From VBOC01 sp964512655 (GTDB lineage: Bacteria; Bacteroidota; Ignavibacteria; UBA10030; SZUA-254), in NCBI GenBank assembly GCA_964512655.1, contig CAZEJT010000003.1, forward strand, positions 318,718 through 382,717: DNA of 64,000 bases, in the 5' to 3' direction. Below, piece by piece: positions 43,719 to 51,002 of this stretch. The notes below the pieces were generated by a model. The model was not told the origin of the DNA. It did not search any database and was given only the letters and a program-made list of their open reading frames with translations. Each line of letters opens with the position of its first letter. Position 1 is the stretch's first letter. A program made the translations under genes and the position numbers.

Positions 43719-44288
43719 ATGACTTCATTCATCGAAGAACTGCTCTTGGAATCGGAGCAGAAGGAAAAGCAGCAACATCTTGAGATGAATCGCTTGAAGG
43801 CGGATCAAGTCCTCTCAGCGCTGGCGGTCTTGGAGCAGAAGGCAGCCGAAGTGAATCAGCTTGCGGACCAGGAAATCAAGATTGTGGAAGACTACAGACA
43901 AGCTGAGCTTCAAAGAATCGAAAAGCAAGCGTCATGGCTCGCATGGAATTTGGAGCAATTCATGCGTAGAACAAATCGCGATGATCCAGGCTGCAAGTCG
44001 ATTGCTTTGCCACATGGTTCTTTGAAACTACGGCTAGGGCGCGATAAAGTAGAAGTTACCGACCTCGCTAAGTTCGTACCTGTTGGCGAAAAGAAAGGGC
44101 TCCTGCGACAAGTGCCAGAATCATTCGAGCCGGACCTGCAAAAGATCGCTTCGTACATCAAAGCGACGGGTGTCATTCTGCCAGGCGTGGTTGTAACACC
44201 AGCTAGCACGAAGTTCTCCTACACAACCTTGAAAGGAAACAACAATGGCAACGGAAAAGCCGCCGAAACTGGAGCTGAAGCTGAATGA
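43719..44288 (+). CDS. gam: Gam-like host-nuclease inhibitor
   Basis: 189 residues. A long N-terminal coiled coil (residues 1-75) is followed by AWNLEQFMRRTNRDDPGCKSIALPHGSLKLR, the pattern of the Mu Gam / host-nuclease inhibitor family that binds double-stranded DNA ends and shields them from RecBCD-type nucleases. With the ligase and WGR genes it suggests an end-protection and rejoining module. Its 3' end overlaps the next gene by 44 bases. Confidence 0.7.
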   Translation: MTSFIEELLLESEQKEKQQHLEMNRLKADQVLSALAVLEQKAAEVNQLADQEIKIVEDYRQAELQRIEKQASWLAWNLEQFMRRTNRDDPGCKSIALPHGSLKLRLGRDKVEVTDLAKFVPVGEKKGLLRQVPESFEPDLQKIASYIKATGVILPGVVVTPASTKFSYTTLKGNNNGNGKAAETGAEAE

Positions 44289-44703
44289 ATCTGTGCGTAT
44301 AAAGCTCCTGCGAGATAAGGCGTACGAAGGCCAGAGCAATTATGGCCCGTACTTTCTCTATGCGGTCCAAGTGGACGGTGCAGAGAAATCATTTTTCGCA
44401 CCAGAAGAGATTCATCTGCAGATCCAGGCAAACGGTCTGAAGGCGGGTTCGGAATTCACGCTGAAGAAAGTGGCCGCACAAAACGGCAAGAAGATAAATG
44501 GGCAATTGGTGTTCGAGCCCATCACGAATGGTGAAGCTGAACCTGCCACAAAGACTTTGAACGGATCGGACGATTTCAAAGAACTGATGCGTCAAAGCAT
44601 CGAGGATGCTGTCGAGATTTCGAAAGGCGTCCCCGGCCTCGACGTTCAGAGAATCGGAACTGCCATCTTCATCGCTCGGACGAAGTCAAACGGATTCCAC
44701 TAA
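44245..44703 (+). CDS. Unknown protein, possibly OB-fold DNA-binding
   Basis: 152 residues. Residues 5-85 are strand-rich (LELKLNESVRIKLLRDK...YFLYAVQVDGAEKSFFA...EFTLKKV), resembling phage single-strand-binding-like OB folds; the rest is helical. It starts inside the Gam gene behind AAAGGA. No named family. Confidence 0.6.
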   Translation: MATEKPPKLELKLNESVRIKLLRDKAYEGQSNYGPYFLYAVQVDGAEKSFFAPEEIHLQIQANGLKAGSEFTLKKVAAQNGKKINGQLVFEPITNGEAEPATKTLNGSDDFKELMRQSIEDAVEISKGVPGLDVQRIGTAIFIARTKSNGFH

Positions 44704-44723
44704 CATCGGCAGGCCATACACAG

Positions 44724-44755
44724 AAGGACAACTGATCGTTCGGTTGTCCTTTTTT
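44724..44755 (+). terminator. Intrinsic terminator of the ligase/Gam module
   Basis: Stem AAGGACAAC/GTTGTCCTT with a 10-base loop, then TTTTTT. It ends the rightward module that began at 42,357. Confidence 0.9.
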
Positions 44756-44769
44756 ACTATTGAGGAAAC

Positions 44770-45234
44770 ATGCTGAAGAAAACTCAGATAAGACTACAAT
44801 CGCGTGGAGCATGCGCACAATATGCGATATACCATTCTCTTCTTCTACTAGGCATTCGTAAACCCGTCTGGAAGATCTTCCTGGCGACTGGGAGGAACTC
44901 CTTTTCTGTCAGACGAGATGGTACAAACGGGTTTCGGATTCAACGTGCGATTCGGAAATTCGGTTGCGTCCCGATCGTTTGCAGCACCACATCACGTGTT
45001 AGAGCACGCACGAAACTCAACTCTTTACTTCGTGACGGGAGACCCGTCATACTCTGCGTTGAGAGCTCTATGCACTGGATCGTAATCGCGGGACTCAAAC
45101 AAAAGAAGTACGTCTGGGTCGACAGCGCGGATGAGAAGAAGACTGGTGGTTGCTCCTGGCATGAGCTTGTGGAATGGGTCGATTCTGATGAATTCTACTT
45201 CATCGGGGTCAAGAGAGCGGTTGACATTGAATGA
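44770..45234 (+). CDS. Papain-like / C39-type cysteine peptidase-fold protein
   Basis: 154 residues. The layout matches a C39-like papain fold: catalytic Cys15 at the start of a helix (SRGACAQYAIYHSLLLLG), His102 in SSMHWIVIAG, and Asp118 in WVDSAD. Members cleave peptides or transfer acyl groups. No leader-peptide substrate is visible nearby. The gene lies between two hairpins, so it has its own transcript unless read-through occurs. Confidence 0.55.
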   Translation: MLKKTQIRLQSRGACAQYAIYHSLLLLGIRKPVWKIFLATGRNSFSVRRDGTNGFRIQRAIRKFGCVPIVCSTTSRVRARTKLNSLLRDGRPVILCVESSMHWIVIAGLKQKKYVWVDSADEKKTGGCSWHELVEWVDSDEFYFIGVKRAVDIE

Positions 45235-45325
45235 ATTATTCCGGAATTTTGGCACTGGCAGACTTTACATAGCATTATGGGTAGCGCTCGAATCGGGCGT
45301 TACCTTTGTCGTTTATTTTGGGCGA

Positions 45326-45453
45326 CACGCATACGCATAAAGCGTGGGCAACTGGGGAAACCCATTTGCCCCTTGCTGATTTGCGTGTGCGGTTGCTGTG
45401 TAAGGTCTGCCAGATCTTCACGGTTGCCCACTGCGACGGCAAGGGGTTTTTTT
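45326..45453 (+). ncRNA. Candidate structured RNA with competing helices and terminator
   Basis: Several helices can form. A: CACGC/GCGTG at 45,326-45,346. B: GGGCAA/TTGCCC with an inner TGGG/CCCA and a GAAA tetraloop (45,346-45,371). C: AAGGTCT/AGATCTT (45,402-45,418). D: GTGGGCAAC (45,344) with GTTGCCCAC (45,423). E: CCCCTTGC (45,369) with GCAAGGGG (45,439), followed by seven Ts. B and D exclude each other, and D and E would cross as a pseudoknot. That is the logic of a riboswitch or regulatory RNA ending in a terminator. I do not recognise a named class. Confidence 0.5.
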
Positions 45454-45523
45454 GTTGAGGGGTGGTTTAAGTTTGACGGGGTTCTGGGTTTCTGGTAGAT
45501 CTTTCGATCGGAGGAATCAGATC

Positions 45524-47251
45524 ATGAGTCCTGAAGCTCCTAGTTGGACCAGCAAATCGGAAAAGAGGTTTTATTTCCTCGCTTTTCTCTTTGTAGCGTT
45601 GGTGGTAATATTCGTGCTGATCGTTCCTCCGAGACGATCCGGTTCGACCTCTGAGGACCCAACCAAAATCGAAAATCAGGAATCGAACACATCGGCCGTC
45701 GCTGCGCGCCCAACATATGATTCGATGGACGAGCATCAAATTAAGAATATGATAGCGAATGAGGTAATGCATTGCGGCGATGAGATAGATCCACTGGCGG
45801 TGATGGAAAGGGTCCGATCGCTTACGGCTAGACTCAAAGACACTCTAGAAGCCACAAAGGTGTTGCTCGTGCTTCCTACTTACCTTTTATTGTCTGATTC
45901 CTTGAAGAGGCTTGACCAAGAGTTGGCTAGCTTAAACTCCCAGGACGATGAAATAAGTGGTTCTTTGGCTGCGCAGCAAACCACAGAGAGCGAACTTTCT
46001 GAAAGTCCGTCATTTTTGCTCACAGGCTATATGGTCGCCGATCTCCACCAAGGTGGGCTGTACGAGATCGCCACCATATTTGACGGCATCGTTTCACCGA
46101 AACATGCGTACCTTCAAACAAAGCAAACCGTATTTCAATCCCAAGGCATGTTTTCCCTCTCGGTGAGGAAGCTGAAACATTCTTCACTTGCCACGTTAAA
46201 GCCCGAATTTGGGGGCTTCATGCAGACATGGAATGTCTACGAGGAGGTTACAGACGATGAGATTAAACGAGAAACGGCGAGGGCTGAATCCCGAACAAAA
46301 ACGGTCGCGCTTCTGAAGAAGAGGCGCATAACCGTGAACGCAAAGAAAGAATCTATTAATAAACTGATCAAGCGGCTCGGACCAGGCATTGAAACTTCCC
46401 GTGAGCGGATTCGGGCGATACTCAATAATATCATTCTAGATCTTCCCGACGACTTTAAAGCAAAGCTCCTTCAGGATACTGGGACGATAGCTCCCGGTTT
46501 GGTGAGAATTAGTGCGAATCAATACTGCACATTGAGGGGCAGACTCATTCGGAAACTTTTCTATGGACCGCCAAACTTTGGCAAGGATACGCTGACGGAT
46601 GCAAAGGTATATGATGTCATATTACAGCTATTCGATCCTATACTCTTCCGAGACGAATATCTTCAGTCTGCGCAATGGGACACGGTTCGGAGTGTTGACG
46701 TAATGGATATACACAACCAGTTCAAGATGTCGCATTTTCTGAACGCTCGAGTAAGGGTAAGATGCACTCTTGAAGCCACTATCACCGGACATTATCATAC
46801 TCCGGCTTTGACTGGGAATCTGTTTAGCATCGAGAAGACATCGACCGAAACTGATCGTCGTGCTGCTTACGGGGTCGATGATTCAGCGGTCTCCCAATTC
46901 CTGTCAAACCTCGTGGCAAACCCTTCCACATGCTACAGGTTAAGAACTGAAACTGGAGACCTAAATGGAGATAACGAAGCTGATGAAGTTGTGCGGTACG
47001 TTCTTGCAGACCGTTACTCACCCGAGAGAATTCTCGGGAGCGGTTATGCTGTTTTTATCAACGTCAAACGTGGGCTCAAACTTTTGGTCGATTACAAGGG
47101 AAAGCCCAACTCAAACCTATTATCAATACATGCGGGAAGGATAAACATAGAAGAATATGCGTTTGCCCCTACAGATGAACCTTGTTGCCCTTCCAAGAAA
47201 TGGCAAACCGGATTGCGGCTTCAAGGGAAGCATTTGGTGGAGGTGAAATAG
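45524..47251 (+). CDS. Single-pass membrane protein, unknown function
   Basis: 575 residues from the ATG at 45,524, which has GGAGG ten bases upstream; the longer frame from 45,452 begins in the terminator. One membrane helix (about residues 16-34, FYFLAFLFVALVVIFVLIV) follows a short cytoplasmic tail, so most of the protein lies outside the cytoplasm. The soluble part is helical in the middle and strand-rich at the end, with a DLNGDNEADEVVRYVL segment resembling a calcium-binding or FG-GAP-like loop. Family not recognised. It lies directly downstream of the candidate structured RNA. Confidence 0.6.
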   Translation: MSPEAPSWTSKSEKRFYFLAFLFVALVVIFVLIVPPRRSGSTSEDPTKIENQESNTSAVAARPTYDSMDEHQIKNMIANEVMHCGDEIDPLAVMERVRSLTARLKDTLEATKVLLVLPTYLLLSDSLKRLDQELASLNSQDDEISGSLAAQQTTESELSESPSFLLTGYMVADLHQGGLYEIATIFDGIVSPKHAYLQTKQTVFQSQGMFSLSVRKLKHSSLATLKPEFGGFMQTWNVYEEVTDDEIKRETARAESRTKTVALLKKRRITVNAKKESINKLIKRLGPGIETSRERIRAILNNIILDLPDDFKAKLLQDTGTIAPGLVRISANQYCTLRGRLIRKLFYGPPNFGKDTLTDAKVYDVILQLFDPILFRDEYLQSAQWDTVRSVDVMDIHNQFKMSHFLNARVRVRCTLEATITGHYHTPALTGNLFSIEKTSTETDRRAAYGVDDSAVSQFLSNLVANPSTCYRLRTETGDLNGDNEADEVVRYVLADRYSPERILGSGYAVFINVKRGLKLLVDYKGKPNSNLLSIHAGRINIEEYAFAPTDEPCCPSKKWQTGLRLQGKHLVEVK

Positions 47252-47299
47252 CGTGAAACATCCGACCTAGCCATCTATTCCTGAAGGCTGAGGCGTAAG

Positions 47300-47629
47300 G
47301 TGTTGGAAGATTTTCTTGGGGTCCTCGCGCTTTTTGTGGACGCGATTCCGATCACGGCAGAGACCAAGTTGGTCGAGATCTACGAGTCCTCAGCATGTGG
47401 TTTCTTGAATTTCGTGACTGCTGCGGTAGCCCTCGAATGCATGTACCTGATTTATATCCCCGACGAATTGACTGAACATCAGGAGTTGTCCGTTGCTGAA
47501 TTTGTTGCTCAAGTGGAGAGATTACCTAAGCAGGATAACCGGCTTTGGATAGCGAAGCGGCTGAAGGTGTATGCTGAAGCTATGGGGCCGAAGGCAACAG
47601 GTTTGTTTGATTCGCCGCGGGAGAATTAG
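47300..47629 (+). CDS. Small unknown protein
   Basis: 109 residues, GTG start at 47,300 behind TAAGG. Helical, acidic, with a hydrophobic middle (ALECMYLIYIPDELTEHQELSVAEFVAQVE). It lies 48 bases after the membrane-protein gene. No family recognised. Confidence 0.5.
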   Translation: MLEDFLGVLALFVDAIPITAETKLVEIYESSACGFLNFVTAAVALECMYLIYIPDELTEHQELSVAEFVAQVERLPKQDNRLWIAKRLKVYAEAMGPKATGLFDSPREN

Positions 47630-47650
47630 CAGTCTCTCCCGCATTTTGTT
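47617..47650 (+). terminator. Intrinsic terminator overlapping a stop codon
   Basis: Stem GCGGGAGA/TCTCCCGC with the TAG stop of the preceding gene in its loop, then ATTTTGTT. Confidence 0.75.
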
Positions 47651-47752
47651 ATCCCAAAAAAAAAATTAGAACTCGCTTTTCCCGGCTGGATGGTACTATG
47701 GTTTGCCTGGGGGGGTTTGTGGAGATTCCAGGTAGCGCCACCGCGAAGAGGC

Positions 47753-49339
47753 TCATTTATCTTCTTCCTTCAGCTGTACGCCGGATTCTTCTGTGTCTTC
47801 ATCTGAATCCGAACTATCACCCAACACTTTGGCCGCCTCTGCTTGTGGCAATAGCTCAACACCTCTTAGCTTTCGTTCAATTGTTCTTGATTTACGGCTT
47901 GCTTCCTGGATCTTATTGCTTGCAGATTGGAGATTCTTATCAACACCATCAAGAACGGTCGCGAACTTGCCAAATTCAGTCTTTACTGCTCCAAGCAACG
48001 TCCAGACTTCACTCGTTCGTCTCTGAATTGCCAGGGTTCGAAAGCCCATGTAAAGACTGTGAAGGAACGCTGCCAATGTGGAAGGGCCAACAACCGTGAC
48101 TCTAAAATCGCTCTGTAGTGACTCAAACAATGTGGGCCGTTTGACAACTTCGGCATAAAGCCCTTCAAACGGTAGAAACATGATAGCAAAGTCAGTCGTG
48201 ACAGGAGGGTTAATGTATTTGTCACTGATGTCTTTTGCCAAGCCTTTAATTGTCTTATCCAATTCCTTTATAGCGGTGTCCACGAGAATTGGATCAGCCT
48301 TGTCGTACGCATCCAGCAACATCTGATACCTATCCTGTGGGAACTTTGAATCGACCGGTAGCAATAGGACATCATTCTCCGCCTCCTTTGATGGAAGCTT
48401 GATAACGAATTCAACATTTTCTCTACTTTCCGGCTTGGTAGCGACCGCCTTAGCATATTGCTCGGGCGCGAGTATTTGTTCAAGAATCATTTCGAGTCTG
48501 TATTCTCCCAGCGATCCGCGTGTCCTGACATTCGATAGGACCTTCTTTAGATCACCCACACCGCTCGCAAGCGTCTGCATTTCCCCAAGTCCCTTATGAA
48601 CTTGTTCGAGTCGGTCGCTCACGAGTTTGAAAGATTCTCCCAATCGCTCCTCGAGAGTTTTTTGCAATTTCTCGTCAACTGTTTGCCTCATACGTTCGAG
48701 CTTGTCGTTGTTATCATCTTGAATCGATTTCAATTTCGCCTCCATTACTTCACGCATCTTGTCTAACCTTTGCTCAGAAGATTGTAGAAGTTCTGTTTGC
48801 TTCGCCGTGAGGCTGTCGAACTTTTGCTTCTGAAGCTCATTGAATTCGGAAACGCTCGACTTAAACTGTTCTTGAAATGACTTAAGCGACAGAGAAAGCT
48901 CATCTCGATTCGTTTTCGCACCCGACTCCATTTTTGCAGATACGGTATCAAATTTATTTCCTAGCGTCTCCGTGAGCTTTCCGAATCGTTCGTCATTGGT
49001 TCGAGTAAGAGATGTAAGGCTATTGGCGAAAATGTCCAGTTGACTCTTCTGCATTTCCGCATTCTGGCCCATTCTGGCCGAGACTGACTCACCAAGACTA
49101 TGGAAAGAATTCATCAATTCTTCCCTGGCATTCTTTGAGCTCCGACTCATTTCATCTCTGTTCCGAACAAGCTCGTCCTTTAGAGTGGCATCGAGACGGG
49201 CAAGACTCTTGTCAAGATTGTCTATAGACGCAGATATGATTTGCAGGTTCTTAGGGTCTGTTCTCGACTGTGCGCGAATAGTTAGATATACGTTAAGGAC
49301 CAAGAGAAGTCCTATCACAATAAGTAGAGTTTCAATCAT
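47753..49339 (-). CDS. rmuC: RmuC-family DNA recombination protein
   Basis: 528 residues with an N-terminal membrane anchor (LLIVIGLLLVLNVYLTI), a very long coiled coil (about 40-250), then the RmuC nuclease-like domain from GSLGEYRLEMILEQILAPEQY through VDSKFPQDRYQML and DKYINPPVTTDFAIMFLPFEGLYAEV. RmuC limits DNA rearrangements at inverted repeats and has been linked to defence against foreign DNA. Normal family length. It is leftward and isolated. An element-borne copy is not usual. Confidence 0.9.
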   Translation of the reverse strand: MIETLLIVIGLLLVLNVYLTIRAQSRTDPKNLQIISASIDNLDKSLARLDATLKDELVRNRDEMSRSSKNAREELMNSFHSLGESVSARMGQNAEMQKSQLDIFANSLTSLTRTNDERFGKLTETLGNKFDTVSAKMESGAKTNRDELSLSLKSFQEQFKSSVSEFNELQKQKFDSLTAKQTELLQSSEQRLDKMREVMEAKLKSIQDDNNDKLERMRQTVDEKLQKTLEERLGESFKLVSDRLEQVHKGLGEMQTLASGVGDLKKVLSNVRTRGSLGEYRLEMILEQILAPEQYAKAVATKPESRENVEFVIKLPSKEAENDVLLLPVDSKFPQDRYQMLLDAYDKADPILVDTAIKELDKTIKGLAKDISDKYINPPVTTDFAIMFLPFEGLYAEVVKRPTLFESLQSDFRVTVVGPSTLAAFLHSLYMGFRTLAIQRRTSEVWTLLGAVKTEFGKFATVLDGVDKNLQSASNKIQEASRKSRTIERKLRGVELLPQAEAAKVLGDSSDSDEDTEESGVQLKEEDK

Positions 49340-49399
49340 AAATGTCCTTCGTGTGGAGGCTTAATTCAGTATTCGTTTCTCGAGTCAGACTCATTATAA

Positions 49400-49660
49400 T
49401 TACCACGGTTCAAACTCGCTTTTCTCGTCATCTTCATTTTCCTTGGCTTCAGTTTGGGTATTCGTGACGCCCTGAACTACAACCTCAGTAATGTCATCTA
49501 GCACCCAATCTGCGAAAGATTCGAACGTCTCTTTATTCAGTTGAGGTATGTTAACGAAGTCTTTCTTAAGATCATCCCTGATCTGGATGGTATCTGCAAT
49601 CGCCAATCGGTACCGAATTATTATTGTGTGGTCCTCTATTTTGACTTCCAAGTCTGCCAT
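49400..49660 (-). CDS. Small unknown acidic protein
   Basis: 86 residues starting directly at the stop of the gene upstream (stop TAA at 49,661). Strand-rich first half (LEVKIEDHTIIIRYRLAIADTIQ), acidic C-terminus (ENEDDEKSEFEPW). No family recognised. Co-translated with 49,661-49,879. Confidence 0.5.
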   Translation of the reverse strand: MADLEVKIEDHTIIIRYRLAIADTIQIRDDLKKDFVNIPQLNKETFESFADWVLDDITEVVVQGVTNTQTEAKENEDDEKSEFEPW

Positions 49661-49879
49661 TTATTTTTCCTCAGAAAGGTTCTCCAGGAATTCACAGAAC
49701 AGCTCGTCAATGTCTATGTTTTCCTGTAAACATTCATATAGGCTAGTCAAGAAAGAGTCAGCTAGAATCTCCTTAGTGATATGTTGTTCCTCGGCGAGAG
49801 CGATAATCTGAGACCAATCGAACTCCATTTCAAGGACTACAGAATTATTCTCAACGTACTGACGTTTCTCAACAATCAT
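49661..49879 (-). CDS. Small unknown protein
   Basis: 72 residues, acidic and helical (SQIIALAEEQHITKEILADSFLTSLYECL). Start ATG at 49,879 behind AAGG. The pair with the next gene, abutting stop and start, could be a two-component small complex. No family recognised. Confidence 0.5.
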   Translation of the reverse strand: MIVEKRQYVENNSVVLEMEFDWSQIIALAEEQHITKEILADSFLTSLYECLQENIDIDELFCEFLENLSEEK

Positions 49880-50097
49880 CCGATAGCCTTAAATTAGTAG
49901 AATGCACATCGCGTACGACCTCGCCTGTGTTGTTCGTCGCATTCGAGTTCAGTTCTTAGAGTCGTCGCAGAAATACAATCTCGCATTATCGACTTACTCG
50001 GTGACGTGATGTCAAGTATGGTTACAGTTGAATAAAAAGCACTGGTGCGCCAATTCACCGATGTCGAGACTGTGGAACTTGAATTCTCCCGTAAATA

Positions 50098-50775
50098 CTA
50101 GTGCCGTTTTGATTTCCCGATTTGAATACCGACGACATCCAAAGGCAACGATGAGTCCGCTGTGGGTTTTTCTAGTTGGACGCCAGCGTGTTGAAGGCCC
50201 CTATATAGGTCCGCAATGAATGCAGGCGCATCGGTTTCGGGTTTACCACCGCCGAAAATGGAAATGCCGTCGTATGCTTTATCGAACGAGATGCTGCTTT
50301 CGACAATAGTCCATTGCGCCTCGTTGAATAGTCGTTCAAGTTGTCGGGTGAATGGTTCAAGATCCGGGGAGCTCTCCGCTATTATCCTCACCTTGATGTC
50401 CTTGTGCTTTCTAAGTACTGTGGCCATTTTGGCGATTTGATCGTCAGTCAACCTCCAAGTTTTTGTCCTCTCATCAACATTTTTTATTGCTAATTGTTGA
50501 CTATCTACGACGGATTGAAGAACTAGAATTTTCTGTTGAGACGCTCTATCCCTGGATTCCTTAAGGTCGCTGAGCCTTCGGTCGATAAAGTACTTTGACG
50601 CCTGGGCAATTGCCAGAACTATTATTAGCCCTATGACTATTCCTTGTGCCCATCCGCTAATCCTGGACAAGGTCTCTAAATTGTTAAGATCCATATCAGC
50701 AACCGTTGGAGTGCTTTTTGGAACTTTCTGGTTTGAGTATCGGGATGCTGGGAATCCTCGGTTTCCACCTTCCAT
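50098..50775 (-). CDS. Single-pass membrane protein with a C-terminal sensing-like domain
   Basis: 225 residues. One membrane helix at about 42-62 (GIVIGLIIVLAIAQASKYFI), a coiled coil at 66-110, then an alpha/beta domain (IKVRIIAESSPDLEPFTRQLERLFNEAQWTI). Function unknown. Start is either 50,775 (after AGGGG) or the ATG at 50,694. Confidence 0.5.
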   Translation of the reverse strand: MEGGNRGFPASRYSNQKVPKSTPTVADMDLNNLETLSRISGWAQGIVIGLIIVLAIAQASKYFIDRRLSDLKESRDRASQQKILVLQSVVDSQQLAIKNVDERTKTWRLTDDQIAKMATVLRKHKDIKVRIIAESSPDLEPFTRQLERLFNEAQWTIVESSISFDKAYDGISIFGGGKPETDAPAFIADLYRGLQHAGVQLEKPTADSSLPLDVVGIQIGKSKRH

Positions 50776-51002
50776 TCGACCACCCCTAAGGTAAGTTATC
50801 GGCTATCGGAACTAATCGCAAATTATCATTGGCCTCGGATACTATGCGCATTGTCTCGTTACCCTGAGCAGAAGCTGCTTGGGTTAATCGGAGGAGTTTG
50901 AATCGTCTATGAAGCGATTGCGATTAAAGAGGCGAAAGGCGATATTTTATCCTTGAAGAAGGTATATCTCGGCTTTCCGCCTTCCAACGAAACAAAACAA
51001 AG

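Noticed and set aside
45452..45523. Upstream start of the membrane-protein gene at 45,452
   Set aside because: It lies in the T-run of the terminator; the ATG at 45,524 has GGAGG and puts the membrane helix near the N-terminus.
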